Shown: piece by piece, positions 9,336 to 19,581 of the stretch | How positions within the stretch are numbered: position 1 is the stretch's first letter | Layout of the letters: every line of letters starts with the position of its first letter | Program-made: the position numbers and the translations under genes | The notes under the pieces: model-generated | What the model saw: the letters and a program-made list of their open reading frames with translations, nothing else | Database searches by the model: none | What the model was told of the DNA's origin: nothing | Origin: Paraburkholderia phytofirmans OLGA172 | Lineage (GTDB): Bacteria > Pseudomonadota > Gammaproteobacteria > Burkholderiales > Burkholderiaceae | Direction: 5' to 3' | DNA length: 64,000 nucleotides | Assembly (NCBI RefSeq): GCF_001634365.1 | Contig: NZ_CP014578.1 | Location: forward strand, 1,860,001-1,924,000

Positions 9336-9867
9336 GCAGCAAGCGCTGTAAGCATGACGGTGGGCGGCTGATCGTTTCTCAACGATTCACGCCTCGCCAC
9401 CGTCGGAATCGATCGACGGGCGTTGCGGATTCATCGCAGGTTTCATAGAACGCATAAAACCGCGGTGCGTGCATAAATAGGGGCGGCGTTTCCTGGCCCT
9501 GCTTGCCCGGCGCGGGTCCGAGGCCGTGCAAGCCGCCTTGCAAAAGGCCCGCAGCGCTGCTATTTCGTTGAAAGATTCCCATGAAATCAAGCGGAAATGC
9601 GCTTCGCGCGGCGTTCTGCGGTTTGCGTTTGTCCCGAAAAATGGCTACAATCGCGGAGTCGCTGGGCGTGCGGCTTTTCATGTGCGGCTCAGGTGCGACC
9701 ACCGGCAATAAGATGATGGGCGTTTAGCCCATTTTTTTTTGCCGCTCAGTTCTCAGTGGTTCGGCATCTCGGGTAGCACGAACGTGCGCCGGCTTGGCGC
9801 GCGGCCCGCATTGGTGTTTGCAGACAAACCCGGCAGGTCTCGCCGCGCGAACATCTTAGAGGGCACT
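9336..9867 (+). promoter_or_regulatory. rimP-nusA-infB leader region with promoter
   Basis: Just past rluB a hairpin at 9356-9404 has an 8-bp outer stem (GACGGTGG / CCACCGTC) and an inner ATCGTT / AACGAT stem but no T tract. A promoter fits TTGCGT at 9623-9628 and TACAAT at 9646-9651 with 17-base spacing. The transcript would start near 9658, leaving a leader of about 210 bases that contains the terminator-like hairpin at 9716-9740. No tRNA gene is present here, unlike the metY leader of E. coli. Confidence 0.55.
9716..9740 (+). terminator. Terminator-like hairpin in the rimP leader
   Basis: ATGGGC / GCCCAT stem with GTTTA loop, followed at once by nine T residues. It lies downstream of the promoter at 9623-9651 and 128 bases before the rimP start, so it would end part of the transcripts before the operon. 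It could act as an attenuator, or as a late terminator for rluB. Confidence 0.65.
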
Positions 9868-10326
9868 GTGCAACTGACGGAACTGATTGAAACCACGGTC
9901 GTGGGACTCGGCTACGAGCTCGTCGATCTCGAGCGCACCGGGCGCGGCATGTTGTGTATTTATATCGACCAGCCGGCCGGCATCGCGATCGAAGACTGCG
10001 AGAAAGTCACGCGTCAGCTCCAGCACGTTCTGACGGTCGAAAATATCGATTACGAGCGGCTTGAAGTGTCGTCGCCGGGTCTCGACCGCCCGCTGAAAAA
10101 ACTGGCGGATTTTGAACGCTTCGCAGGCAGCGAAGTGGTAATCACATTGAAAAAGCCATTGGACGGACGGAAATCGTACCGGGGCATTCTGCATGCTCCG
10201 CAAGGCGAGACGATCGGTCTGGAATTTGAAGGGAAGGAAGGCGCCGCGATGCTCGATTTCACCGTCGCGGATATCGATAAGGCACGCCTCGTTCCGAAAG
10301 TTGACTTTAGGAGCCGCAAACAATGA
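9868..10326 (+). CDS. rimP: Ribosome maturation factor RimP
   Basis: 152 residues from GTG at 9868, chosen because AGAGGG precedes it and because the family starts with this [10 protein letters not shown] helix; an upstream in-frame start would add a poor sequence. RimP helps mature the 30S subunit. Motifs: [44 protein letters not shown], and a C-terminal SH3-like part with [19 protein letters not shown]. The stop overlaps nusA by four bases (ATGA), indicating translational coupling. Cytoplasmic. Confidence 0.95.
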   Translation: MQLTELIETTVVGLGYELVDLERTGRGMLCIYIDQPAGIAIEDCEKVTRQLQHVLTVENIDYERLEVSSPGLDRPLKKLADFERFAGSEVVITLKKPLDGRKSYRGILHAPQGETIGLEFEGKEGAAMLDFTVADIDKARLVPKVDFRSRKQ

Positions 10327-11798
10327 GTCGCGAAGTGTTGATGCTGGTGGATGCGCTGGCACGCGAGAAGAACGTCGATAAAGACGTGGTATTTGCCGCG
10401 CTCGAGGCGGCCCTCGCTTCGGCCTCCAAGAAACTCTTCGAAGAAGACGCGGACATCCGTGTCCAGATCGACCGTGAAAGCGGCGAGCACGAAACGTTTC
10501 GCCGCTGGAAGGTGGTGCCGGACGAAGCCGGCCTGCAAGAGCCGGATCAGGAAATCCTGCTGTTCGAAGCACGCGAACAGAAGCCGGAAATCCAGCTCGA
10601 CGAATACATCGAAGAACCGGTGCCGTCGATCGAATTCGGCCGTATCGGCGCGCAGGCCGCCAAGCAGGTGATCCTGCAGAAGGTGCGCGACGCCGAACGC
10701 GAGCAGATCCTGAACGACTTCCTCGAGCGCGGCGAGCACATCATGACCGGCTCGGTGAAGCGCCTGGATAAGGGCAACTTCATCGTCGAAACCGGCCGTG
10801 TCGAAGCGCTGCTGCGCCGCGACCAGCTGATTCCGAAGGAAAATCTGCGCGTGGGCGACCGCGTGCGCGCCTATATCGCCAAGGTCGATCGCACCGCTCG
10901 CGGTCCGCAGATCGAGCTGTCGCGTACGGCGCCCGCATTCCTGATGAAGCTGTTCGAAATGGAAGTGCCGGAAATCGAACAGGGCCTGCTGGAAATCAAG
11001 GCGGCGGCCCGCGATCCGGGCGTGCGCGCCAAGATCGGCGTGGTCGCTTACGACAAGCGCATCGATCCGATCGGCACCTGCGTCGGTATCCGCGGTTCGC
11101 GGGTACAGGCCGTGCGCAACGAGCTTGGTGGCGAAAACGTCGACATCGTGCTATGGTCGGAGGATCCCGCACAGTTTGTGATCGGCGCGCTCGCGCCGGC
11201 AGCCGTCCAGTCGATCGTCGTCGATGAAGAAAAGCATTCGATGGACGTCGTCGTAGACGAAAACGAACTGGCGGTCGCGATCGGCCGAAGCGGCCAGAAC
11301 GTGCGTCTTGCCAGCGAACTCACCGGCTGGCAGATCAACATCATGACGCCGGACGAATCTGCGCAAAAGCAGAATCAGGAGCGCGGCGTACTGCGTGACC
11401 TGTTCATGGCGCGTCTCGATGTCGACGAAGAAGTTGCCGACATCCTGATCGACGAAGGCTTTACGAGCCTCGAAGAGATCGCCTATGTGCCGCTCAACGA
11501 GATGCTCGAAATCGAAGCATTCGACGAAGACACCGTTCACGAACTGCGGAATCGCTCGCGCGATGCATTGTTGACGCAGGCGATCGCGAATGAAGAAAAG
11601 GTTGAGAATGTTGCACTCGACCTGAAGAGCCTGGACGGCATGGACGCCGACCTGCTCGCCAAGCTTGCCGAACATCAGATCCAGACGCGCGACGAACTCG
11701 CCGAGCTGGCTGTGGATGAACTGGTCGAGATGACCGGAATGGAAGAGGATGCCGCTAAGGCGTTGATCATGAAAGCACGTGAACACTGGTTCCAGTGA
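10323..11798 (+). CDS. nusA: Transcription termination/antitermination factor NusA
   Basis: 491 residues, about the E. coli length. Order: N-terminal RNA-polymerase-binding domain (1-125), S1 domain (about 135-200, with [22 protein letters not shown]), KH1 and KH2 (about 230-345, with [20 protein letters not shown] and [18 protein letters not shown]), and two acidic C-terminal repeats (about 365-425 and 440-491) as in gamma and beta proteobacteria. It modulates pausing, termination and antitermination. Overlap with rimP and the terminator-like leader hairpin fit the known autoregulated rimP-nusA-infB organisation. Confidence 0.97.
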   Translation: MSREVLMLVDALAREKNVDKDVVFAALEAALASASKKLFEEDADIRVQIDRESGEHETFRRWKVVPDEAGLQEPDQEILLFEAREQKPEIQLDEYIEEPVPSIEFGRIGAQAAKQVILQKVRDAEREQILNDFLERGEHIMTGSVKRLDKGNFIVETGRVEALLRRDQLIPKENLRVGDRVRAYIAKVDRTARGPQIELSRTAPAFLMKLFEMEVPEIEQGLLEIKAAARDPGVRAKIGVVAYDKRIDPIGTCVGIRGSRVQAVRNELGGENVDIVLWSEDPAQFVIGALAPAAVQSIVVDEEKHSMDVVVDENELAVAIGRSGQNVRLASELTGWQINIMTPDESAQKQNQERGVLRDLFMARLDVDEEVADILIDEGFTSLEEIAYVPLNEMLEIEAFDEDTVHELRNRSRDALLTQAIANEEKVENVALDLKSLDGMDADLLAKLAEHQIQTRDELAELAVDELVEMTGMEEDAAKALIMKAREHWFQ

Positions 11799-11892
11799 GA
11801 AATGACCATGGCGCACTAAATTGAACGCGGCCGTCAGGCCGCATGACCCGATGCTAACCGCAAGGAATCGGTCCTTGCATTAAGAGGAATGA

Positions 11893-14865
11893 ATGGCGAG
11901 TAACAACGTAGCCCAATTTGCCGCGGAACTGAAAATGCCTGCAGGCGTGCTGCTCGAGCAGCTGCAGGCGGCGGGCGTCACCAAAGCGAGCGAAGATGAC
12001 AGCTTGTCCGAAACGGACAAGGCGCGTCTGCTCGACCACTTGCGCAAGTCTCACGGCTCGACTGATGCGGACAAGCGCAAGATCACGCTGACGAAACGGC
12101 ATACGTCGGAGATCAAGCAATCCGACGCGACGGGCAAAGCTCGCACCATTCAGGTCGAGGTGCGCAAGAAGCGCACTTTCGTCCGCCGCGACGAAGCCGC
12201 CGGTGAAGGCGGCGATGCATCGAATCATGTGGCCGAGGCCGACGTCGACGTCGACGATCTCGAACTCCAGCGCCGTGAAGAGGAAGCTCGTCACGAAGCC
12301 GAACTGCTCGAACAGCAGGCTCAGGAGTTGAAGGCGCGTCAGGAGCAGCTCGAGCGCGAAGAAGCCGAACGTCAGGCGCGCGAACAGGCTGCTGAAGCCG
12401 AGCGCCGTCGTGCGGAAGAAGAAGCGGCGAAGAAGCGCGCGGCGGCTGCGGCCGAAGCGGCGGCTCGCGAGCAGGCTCAAGCTGCGAAGCCGGCGCAGGC
12501 TGCCCAGCCGGCGGCGGCCAAGGCTGAACCGGTCGCGGCCAAGGCTGCGGAACCGGCGGTTGCCAAGGAAAGCGAGCAGGACGACGAGCGGGCTGCGGCA
12601 GAACGCGCGGCGCAACGCGAAGCGGCGAAGAAAGCGGAAGACGCAGCGCGTCAGGCGGCCGAGAAAACGCGCGCCGAGCAGGCAGAAATCAGCAAGCGCC
12701 GTGCTGCGGCGGAAGCCGAAGCGCGTGCGATTCGCGAAATGATGAACACGCCGCGCAAGGCGCAGGTGAAGGCGCCGGAACCGGCGCCGAAGCCCGCTGA
12801 GCCGGCCAAGGCCGCGGAAGCCAAGGGCACGTTGCACAAGCCGGCGCGTCCGGCGGGCGAAGCGCCGGCACGTCCGGCAGCCAGGAAGCCGGCGGCTGCG
12901 GCTCCGGCTGCCACGACCACGCCGTCGGCTGGCGACAAGAAGAAGCCGGGCGGCGGCAAAGGCGGCTGGCAGGACGACGCAGCGAAGCGCCGCGGCATCA
13001 AGACGCGTGGCGACACGAGCGGCGGTGTCGATCGCGGCTGGCGCGGCGGCCCGAAGGGTCGCGGCAAGCATCAGGATCAGAACACCACGTTCCAGGCGCC
13101 GACCGAACCGATCGTGCGTGAAGTGCACGTGCCGGAAACCATCACGGTCGCCGATCTGGCGCACAAGATGGCGGTGAAGGCCTCGGAAGTCATCAAGTCG
13201 ATGATGAAGCTCGGCCAGATGGTCACGATCAACCAGATGCTGGACCAGGAAACGGCGATGATCATCGTCGAGGAACTGGGTCACCACGCGGTTGCGGCCA
13301 AGCTGGACGATCCGGAAGCCATGCTGGTCGAAGGCGAAATCACGGACGCGGAAGCACTGCCGCGTCCGCCGGTCGTCACGGTCATGGGCCACGTCGACCA
13401 CGGCAAGACCTCGCTGCTCGACTACATCCGCCGCGCCAAGGTTGCAGCGGGTGAAGCAGGCGGGATTACGCAGCACATCGGCGCCTATCACGTCGAAACG
13501 CCGCGTGGCGTCATCACGTTCCTCGATACGCCGGGCCACGAAGCATTTACGGCCATGCGTGCTCGCGGTGCGAAGGCAACCGACATCGTGATTCTGGTGG
13601 TGGCAGCCGACGACGGCGTGATGCCGCAAACGAAGGAAGCCATTGCTCACGCGAAGGCAGGCGGCGTGCCGCTCGTCGTCGCGATCAACAAGATCGACAA
13701 GCCGGATGCGAATCCGGAGCGCGTGAAGCAGGAACTCGTCGCGGAAGGCGTCGTGCCGGAAGAATACGGTGGCGATTCGCCGTTCGTGTCGGTGTCGGCC
13801 AAGACCGGCGCGGGCATCGACGACCTGCTCGAAAACGTGCTGCTGCAAGCCGAAGTGCTGGAACTGAAGGCACCGGTCGAAGCGCCGGCCAAGGGTCTGG
13901 TCATCGAAGCGAAGCTCGATAAGGGTAAGGGTCCGGTCGCAACGATCCTGGTCCAGTCGGGTACGCTGAACCGCGGCGACGTGGTGCTGGCAGGCAGCGC
14001 TTACGGTCGCGTGCGAGCCATGCTCGACGAAACCGGCAAGCCGACCAAGTCGGCAGGCCCGTCGATCCCGGTTGAGATTCAAGGTCTGTCGGAAGTGCCG
14101 CAAGCAGGCGAAGAAGTCATCGTCATGCCGGACGACCGCAAGGCGCGTGAAGTCGCGTTGTTCCGTCAAGGCAAGTTCCGCGACGTCAAGCTGGCCAAGC
14201 AACAGGCCGCGAAGCTCGAGAACATGCTGGAACAGATGGGCGAAGGTGAAGTGGCGTACATGCCGCTCATCGTCAAGGCCGACGTGCAAGGTTCGCAGGA
14301 AGCTTTGGTGCAGTCGCTGCTCAAGCTGTCGACCGACGAAGTGCGTGTGCAGATCGTGCATGGCGCAGTGGGCGGGATCAGCGAGTCGGACGTCAACCTG
14401 GCTACGGCTTCGAAGGCGGTCATTATCGGCTTCAACACCCGTGCGGATGCACAGGCGCGCAAGCTGGCGGAAAGCAACGGCGTCGATATTCGCTACTACA
14501 ACATCATCTATGACGCAGTAGATGATGTGAAGGCCGCGATGTCGGGCATGCTGGCACCGGAGAAGCGCGAAGTCGTGACGGGTACGGTCGAAGTCCGCCA
14601 GGTCTTCAAGGTGCCGAAGATCGGCGCGGTGGCCGGCTGTATGGTCACGGACGGTTTCGTCAAGCGCTCCTCGTCGGTACGCGTGCTGCGCAACAACGTT
14701 GTGATTCACACGGGCGAGCTCGATTCGCTCAAGCGTTTCAAGGACGACGTGAAGGAAGTGCGTCAGGGCTTCGAGTGCGGTATGTCGATCAAGAACTTCA
14801 ACGATATCGTCGAAGGCGATCAGTTCGAAGTCTTCGAAGTTACCGAAGTCGCGCGTACGCTGTAA
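11893..14865 (+). CDS. infB: Translation initiation factor IF-2
   Basis: 990 residues. The N-terminal IF2_N domain (1-55) is followed by a long Ala/Glu/Arg-rich coiled region (about 110-300) and a Pro/Ala-rich linker. A second IF2_N domain sits near 420-470. The GTPase domain begins near 495 with [12 protein letters not shown] (G at 499), then DTPGHEAF and NKID. Domains II-IV follow ([13 protein letters not shown] in the last). IF-2 places initiator tRNA on the 30S subunit and drives subunit joining. ATG at 11893 follows AAGAGGAATG. A small GCGGCC/GGCCGC hairpin sits between nusA and infB. The terminator at 14883 ends the operon. Confidence 0.97.
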   Translation: MASNNVAQFAAELKMPAGVLLEQLQAAGVTKASEDDSLSETDKARLLDHLRKSHGSTDADKRKITLTKRHTSEIKQSDATGKARTIQVEVRKKRTFVRRDEAAGEGGDASNHVAEADVDVDDLELQRREEEARHEAELLEQQAQELKARQEQLEREEAERQAREQAAEAERRRAEEEAAKKRAAAAAEAAAREQAQAAKPAQAAQPAAAKAEPVAAKAAEPAVAKESEQDDERAAAERAAQREAAKKAEDAARQAAEKTRAEQAEISKRRAAAEAEARAIREMMNTPRKAQVKAPEPAPKPAEPAKAAEAKGTLHKPARPAGEAPARPAARKPAAAAPAATTTPSAGDKKKPGGGKGGWQDDAAKRRGIKTRGDTSGGVDRGWRGGPKGRGKHQDQNTTFQAPTEPIVREVHVPETITVADLAHKMAVKASEVIKSMMKLGQMVTINQMLDQETAMIIVEELGHHAVAAKLDDPEAMLVEGEITDAEALPRPPVVTVMGHVDHGKTSLLDYIRRAKVAAGEAGGITQHIGAYHVETPRGVITFLDTPGHEAFTAMRARGAKATDIVILVVAADDGVMPQTKEAIAHAKAGGVPLVVAINKIDKPDANPERVKQELVAEGVVPEEYGGDSPFVSVSAKTGAGIDDLLENVLLQAEVLELKAPVEAPAKGLVIEAKLDKGKGPVATILVQSGTLNRGDVVLAGSAYGRVRAMLDETGKPTKSAGPSIPVEIQGLSEVPQAGEEVIVMPDDRKAREVALFRQGKFRDVKLAKQQAAKLENMLEQMGEGEVAYMPLIVKADVQGSQEALVQSLLKLSTDEVRVQIVHGAVGGISESDVNLATASKAVIIGFNTRADAQARKLAESNGVDIRYYNIIYDAVDDVKAAMSGMLAPEKREVVTGTVEVRQVFKVPKIGAVAGCMVTDGFVKRSSSVRVLRNNVVIHTGELDSLKRFKDDVKEVRQGFECGMSIKNFNDIVEGDQFEVFEVTEVARTL

Positions 14866-14882
14866 TTCACGCGGCATTGGCT

Positions 14883-14927
14883 CAACGGGCGGAGCGGGCT
14901 TAAGCGCCCGCCCCGCCCGTTGTTTTT
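14883..14927 (+). terminator. Intrinsic terminator after infB
   Basis: A 17-base GC-rich arm beginning CAACGGGCG pairs with an arm ending CGCCCGTTG, with one small internal mismatch, followed by TTTTT. It lies 18 bases after the infB stop. Confidence 0.85.
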
Positions 14928-15068
14928 GGGCCGGCGCATTTGTCGCGTAGTGCGCCCCGCGGTGGTGTGCAGTCGCTATCAAGCCGCTTCATTGCCGTCC
15001 CGGCAACCACCACCACGGCTCGCGCGAACAACTTTTTTGCATCCGTCAGAACGGATCACACAAACACC

Positions 15069-15434
15069 ATGCCTAAAAAACGTTCTTCTCCCAATCGCAA
15101 CGTGCAGATTGCCGATCAGATCCAGCGCGATCTGTCCGAGCTGCTGCGCGAGGTCAAGGATCCGCGCATTGGCCTCGTCACGATTCAAAGCGTCGAGCTG
15201 ACGCCCGACTACGCGCACGCGAAGGTTTACTTCACGACGCTGACCGGCGACCCGCAACAGACGCTCGAGGCGCTCCAGCACGCGGCCGGCCATTTGCACA
15301 ATCAGCTGTTCAAGCGGCTGCACATCCATACCGTGCCGACGCTGCATTTCCATTACGACCAGACGATCGAACGGGCCGTCGAAATGTCCCGTCTGATCGA
15401 CGAGGCGAATGCCAATCGCGCAAAAGAAGACTGA
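15069..15434 (+). CDS. rbfA: 30S ribosome-binding factor RbfA
   Basis: 121 residues. Start at ATG 15069, where the typical family opening [21 protein letters not shown] begins; the ribosome site is weak (GGATCAC), and longer upstream frames look non-coding. KH-like fold with [35 protein letters not shown] and [20 protein letters not shown]. RbfA binds the 30S neck and helps mature the 16S 5-prime end. It is separated from infB by a terminator, so part of its transcription may come from its own promoter or read-through. truB follows 76 bases later. Confidence 0.94.
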   Translation: MPKKRSSPNRNVQIADQIQRDLSELLREVKDPRIGLVTIQSVELTPDYAHAKVYFTTLTGDPQQTLEALQHAAGHLHNQLFKRLHIHTVPTLHFHYDQTIERAVEMSRLIDEANANRAKED

Positions 15435-15510
15435 GCGCGCCGTGGCAATGCCTCAGGCGCAGTTTATCTAGCGCTGTTTCCGACCACTTCGAAGACCCTG
15501 TCTTTCTGAC

Positions 15511-16446
15511 ATGACCGCACCTCAACGCCCCCGCGTGCCGCGTCGCGCGCTCGACGGCGTACTGCTGCTCGACAAGCCGCTCGGCCTGTCGAGCAACGAC
15601 GCGCTGATTCGCGCGAAGCGTCTCTACCTGGCCAAAAAGGCGGGCCACACCGGCACGCTCGATCCGCTCGCGACGGGGCTCTTGCCGCTGTGTTTCGGCG
15701 AAGCGACCAAGTTTTCGCAAGATCTGCTCGAAGCCGACAAGACCTATGAGGCGACCATGCGCCTCGGTATCCGCACGACCACCGGCGACGCCGAAGGCGA
15801 ACCGATCGACACGCGCGACGTGACCTGCGATCAGGCTGCTGTCCAGGCGGCGATGCAGACATTTCTCGGCGAGATCGTCCAGGTCCCGCCGATGTATTCG
15901 GCGCTCAAACGCGACGGCAAGCCGCTGTACGAATATGCGCGCGCCGGCCAGACGGTCGAGCGGGAAGGGCGTCTGGTGACGATTCACGCGCTCGAGATGC
16001 TGGCCTGTGCATTGCCCGATGTGACGTTTCGCGTGACGTGCAGCAAAGGCACGTATGTGCGCACGCTTGCCGAGGATATCGGCGAAGCGCTCGGCAGTGG
16101 TGCGCATCTGGTCGCCCTGCGGCGTACGGGCGTCGGCGCGCTGACGCTGGAGAATTCGGTGACGCTCGACGCGTTGTCCGATGCGACGGAGAGCGAGCGT
16201 GATACGTGGCTGCAGCCGGTCGATGCATTGCTGTCCACCTTCCCGCTCGTGACCCTGGACGAAGACGCGACCCGTCGCTTCCTGCACGGTCAACGTCTGA
16301 AACTCTCGGAGTTGACCGTCACCGGCGACGCTGTGAATGCACCCCGCGTGCGCGTGTATGCAGCAGAAGGGCGTCTGCTGGGTGTCGCAAAGCAAGGCGA
16401 GGGCGTATTGGCGCCCGAGCGGCTGGTCGTTACCGCGGCGAGCTAG
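15511..16446 (+). CDS. truB: tRNA pseudouridine(55) synthase TruB
   Basis: 311 residues, normal length. Catalytic motif GHTGTLDPLATGLLPLC with the catalytic Asp at residue 51; KTYEATMRLG and YSALKRDGKPLYEYARAG follow, and SKGTYVRTLAEDIG near residue 175. A C-terminal PUA-like part covers about 250-311. It makes pseudouridine 55 in the T-loop of most tRNAs. Placed after rbfA as in E. coli. A terminator at 16559 separates it from the convergent efflux operon. Confidence 0.96.
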   Translation: MTAPQRPRVPRRALDGVLLLDKPLGLSSNDALIRAKRLYLAKKAGHTGTLDPLATGLLPLCFGEATKFSQDLLEADKTYEATMRLGIRTTTGDAEGEPIDTRDVTCDQAAVQAAMQTFLGEIVQVPPMYSALKRDGKPLYEYARAGQTVEREGRLVTIHALEMLACALPDVTFRVTCSKGTYVRTLAEDIGEALGSGAHLVALRRTGVGALTLENSVTLDALSDATESERDTWLQPVDALLSTFPLVTLDEDATRRFLHGQRLKLSELTVTGDAVNAPRVRVYAAEGRLLGVAKQGEGVLAPERLVVTAAS

Positions 16447-16558
16447 CCCGAAGATCGGCATCGTCGCCGCGACGAGCGGTATCTGCATCGCCGCGGCAGC
16501 AAGCTGAGCATCGGCCTCATCACCGCAACGGGTCAGGCCGACACATCAGTGGCAACAA

Positions 16559-16596
16559 AAAGGCGGAGCCGCTCAACAGCGGTCCCGCCTTTTTTC
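16559..16596. terminator. Bidirectional terminator between truB and emrB
   Basis: AGGCGG-AG-CCGCT pairs with AGCGG-TC-CCGCCT around CAAC. T residues follow on the plus strand and an A tract precedes it, so both the rightward truB transcript and the leftward emrB transcript can end here. Confidence 0.8.
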
Positions 16597-16639
16597 TTGC
16601 ACCTGCAGACAGCCCGCGTCGCGGACGGAAGCTAAAACT

Positions 16640-18202
16640 TCAATGCGCCGCCGCCGCCGCCGCGCCAGCATCACCGCTGGCGCGTTCTGGCCTCGCCATC
16701 CAGATCAGTGCGATCAGCGCGACGAAGATCCCAGCCGATACGAAGAACAGATCGTTCACGCCCAATTGCGCGGCCTGCTGCGTAGTCATCGTATTGAACA
16801 GACCATACGCCTGCGGCTGACTGAAGCCCGCCGCACCCATCTGCCGGATCGACTGATCGAATACCGGGTTGTACGCGCTCGCCTGTTCGGCGAGTTGCGC
16901 GTGATGCATGATGGTGCGGTGATCCCACGCGGTCTGGAAAATCGACGTCCCAATCCCGCCGCACATGATCCGCACGAAATTCGACAAGCCCGACGCCGCC
17001 GGAATCCGGTTGCCCGGCAAACCCGATAGCGTGATCGACACCAGCGGGATGAAGAACCCCGCCATGCCAATCCCCTGAATCAAGGTGGGCAGCAGCAGCG
17101 AATAAGTATCGACGCCGGTCGTATAACGCGAGCGCATCCAGAAGCACAGCGCGAACACAAGGAACGACAAGGTCGCGATATAGCGCGGATCGGTACGCGG
17201 CAACACCTTGCCGGTGATCGGCGACAGCAGCACGGCGAACAGGCCGACCGGCGCCATCACGAGACCCGCTTCGGTGGCGGTGTAGCCGATATCGGTTTGC
17301 AGCCACAACGGCAACAACACGAGGTTGCCGAAGTAGAGCCCGTAGCCGATCGACAACGCAATCGTACCGCTCGTGAAATTGCGCCGGCTAAAGAGCGACA
17401 GATCGACCACCGGATGCTCGGCCGTCAATTCCCACACGACGAAGAACGCGAGCGAAATCACCGCGACCAGCGCCAGCACGACAATGGTGGTCGACGAGAA
17501 CCAGTCGAGGTCCTTGCCCTTATCGAGCATCACCTGCAACGAGCCGACCCAGAGGACCAGCAGGCCGAGGCCGACGCCGTCGATCGGCGCTTTTTTGACG
17601 ACCGAATCGCGGTTGCGGAAGATCGTCCACGTTGCCACGGCAGCGATCGCGCCGACCGGAATGTTGACGTAGAAAATCCACGGCCACGAGATGTTGTCCG
17701 AGATCCAGCCGCCGAGAATCGGGCCGGCCACCGGCGCGATCAGGGTGGTCATCGCCCACATCGAGAGAGCCATCGGCGCCTTGGCGCGTGGATAGCTGGC
17801 AAGCAGCAGCGTTTGCGACAGCGGAATCATCGGGCCGGCCACGGCGCCCTGCAGCACGCGCGAGGCAAGCAGGAACGGCAGGGTGGGCGCGAGGCCGCAC
17901 ATCCACGACGAGATCACGAACAGGATGATCGACGCCATGAACAGGCGCACCTGGCCGATACGGTCGGTGAGCCAGCCGGTCAGCGGCACGGAGATCGCGT
18001 TCGCCACCGCGAACGATGTGATCACCCATGTGCCCTGGTCGGACGACACACCGAGATCGCCCGAAATGGACGGGATCGATACGTTCGCAATCGACGTGTC
18101 GAGCACGTTCATGAACACGGCGAGCGACACCGCGAGGGTGCCGATCACCAGTTGCGCGCCCTCGAGCGGCGGATGAGGGACTTGCGCCTGAGCCTGAGCC
18201 AT
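16640..18202 (-). CDS. emrB: EmrB-type drug:H+ antiporter (DHA2, 14 TM)
   Basis: 520 residues, major facilitator superfamily of the DHA2 type with 14 predicted membrane segments. Signatures: FMNVLDTSIANVSIPSISGDLG in the first segment (motif D1), GWLTDRIGQVRLF (motif A), and RVLQGAVAGPMIPLSQ (motif B). It exports hydrophobic compounds across the inner membrane using the proton gradient. It works with EmrA and the NodT-like channel just upstream in the same operon. A Gly/Ala-rich C-terminal tail is present. The gap to emrA is 31 bases. Confidence 0.93.
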   Translation of the reverse strand: MAQAQAQVPHPPLEGAQLVIGTLAVSLAVFMNVLDTSIANVSIPSISGDLGVSSDQGTWVITSFAVANAISVPLTGWLTDRIGQVRLFMASIILFVISSWMCGLAPTLPFLLASRVLQGAVAGPMIPLSQTLLLASYPRAKAPMALSMWAMTTLIAPVAGPILGGWISDNISWPWIFYVNIPVGAIAAVATWTIFRNRDSVVKKAPIDGVGLGLLVLWVGSLQVMLDKGKDLDWFSSTTIVVLALVAVISLAFFVVWELTAEHPVVDLSLFSRRNFTSGTIALSIGYGLYFGNLVLLPLWLQTDIGYTATEAGLVMAPVGLFAVLLSPITGKVLPRTDPRYIATLSFLVFALCFWMRSRYTTGVDTYSLLLPTLIQGIGMAGFFIPLVSITLSGLPGNRIPAASGLSNFVRIMCGGIGTSIFQTAWDHRTIMHHAQLAEQASAYNPVFDQSIRQMGAAGFSQPQAYGLFNTMTTQQAAQLGVNDLFFVSAGIFVALIALIWMARPERASGDAGAAAAAAH

Positions 18203-18233
18203 TAAAAAAGCCTTCTATGAATCGTTTCGCCGC

Positions 18234-19505
18234 TTACATCAGCTTCGCAGCGGGCTTGGGGGCGCCGGCTTGAGTCGATTTCTGCGAGCCGCCGTTCGGA
18301 CCCGCGTTTTCCGAAATGATGCGAGCGATTTCCGCGTCGGCTTCGTCGCCGTACTTGTCGAACACATTGGTCTGATAAACCGTGTTCGGCGCCTGGCCGA
18401 GCTGGCCGCCGTTGTCGTCCTTGATGCTGACGTCGGCTTGCATCGACAGGCCGATGCGCAGCGGATGCTTTTCAAGCTCTTGCGGGTCGAGCGCGATCCG
18501 TACCGGCAGACGTTGCACCACCTTGATCCAGTTGCCGGTTGCGTTCTGCGCGGGTAGCAGCGAGAACGCCGAACCCGTACCCGCCGAGAAGCCGACCACT
18601 TTGCCGTGGTACACCACCGATGAGCCGTACACGTCGGCCGTCAACTCGACCGGCTGGCCGATGCGCATGTGCTTCAGCTGCACTTCCTTGAAGTTCGCGT
18701 CGACCCACACACCACCCAGCGGCACGATGGCCATCAGCGGGGTGCCCGGCGAGACGCGCTGGCCGACCTGCACCGAGCGCTTCGCCACGTAGCCCGTGAC
18801 CGGCGCCGGCAGGTTGTTACGCGCGTTGGCCAGATACGCGTCGCGCACCTTCGCGGCGGCAGCCTGCACGTTCGGGTGATTGGCGATCGTGGTGTTGGCG
18901 GTCAGCGCACGGTTCGACGCCAGTTGTTGCTGGGCGGCGTCGACCGAGGCTTGCGCGCTCTTCACGGCGTCGCGGGCGTGCGAGATTTCTTCCGCCGACA
19001 CGGCGCCGGTTTGCGCGATCGTCATGCGGCGCTTCAGGTCGTCCTGCGCGCGCGACAGATCGGACTGACGCTGGGCGACTTGCGCCTGGTATTGATTGTC
19101 GTCGGCGAACAGGCCGCGCACCTGGCGCACCGTCTGCGCGAGATTCGCTTCGGCTTGTTGGAGCGCGACGCGCGCGTCGGCCGGATCGAGCACGACGAGC
19201 GGGTCGCCGGCCTTCACGGTCTGTGTGTCGTCCGCGTTCACGGCAATCACCGTGCCGGTGACTTGCGGCGTGATCTGTACGACGTTGCCGTTCACATATG
19301 CGTCGTCGGTGTCTTCGTGGAAGCGTGCGTCAAGGAAGTAGTAGAGGCCGTAGGCGAGCGCGGCGATCAGGATCACGATGACGAGCAGCGTCATCATGCG
19401 CTTGCGTTTGCCGCTGTTCGCCGGCGGTTGTTGTGCCGGTTGCGTCGGCTGTGGGGCCGGCTGAGTCGGCTGTGTAGTAGCCGCGGGCTGCTGGGTGGTG
19501 CTCAT
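18234..19505 (-). CDS. emrA: EmrA-type periplasmic adaptor (HlyD family)
   Basis: 423 residues from ATG 19505, with CGGAG eight bases before; an upstream in-frame ATG at 19538 lacks a good site. A Pro/Gln/Thr-rich cytoplasmic N terminus (1-35) precedes one membrane segment (MTLLVIVILIAALAYGLYYF, about 37-57). Then come the split lipoyl-like half domains (ITPQVTGTVIAVNADDTQTVKAGDPLVVLD and NLPAPVTGYVAKRSVQVGQRV) and an alpha-hairpin between them. It links EmrB to the outer membrane channel. The C-terminal tail is extended by about 60 residues beyond the beta barrel. Confidence 0.93.
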   Translation of the reverse strand: MSTTQQPAATTQPTQPAPQPTQPAQQPPANSGKRKRMMTLLVIVILIAALAYGLYYFLDARFHEDTDDAYVNGNVVQITPQVTGTVIAVNADDTQTVKAGDPLVVLDPADARVALQQAEANLAQTVRQVRGLFADDNQYQAQVAQRQSDLSRAQDDLKRRMTIAQTGAVSAEEISHARDAVKSAQASVDAAQQQLASNRALTANTTIANHPNVQAAAAKVRDAYLANARNNLPAPVTGYVAKRSVQVGQRVSPGTPLMAIVPLGGVWVDANFKEVQLKHMRIGQPVELTADVYGSSVVYHGKVVGFSAGTGSAFSLLPAQNATGNWIKVVQRLPVRIALDPQELEKHPLRIGLSMQADVSIKDDNGGQLGQAPNTVYQTNVFDKYGDEADAEIARIISENAGPNGGSQKSTQAGAPKPAAKLM

Positions 19506-19581
19506 TGATGTGCTCCGGGTTCTCTCAAGCGTCGTCATTTATTCGTATGTTCGTGCAAGTGTGGGTCGCGTCGATGTGGCT

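Noticed and set aside
9356..9404. Intrinsic terminator of rluB
   Set aside because: Hairpin is good but lacks a T tract; kept only as part of the leader region description.
11854..14982. Very long open frame on the minus strand opposite infB
   Set aside because: It is a shadow of the high-GC infB gene, full of His/Arg/Leu-biased sequence with no family match; infB itself is certain.
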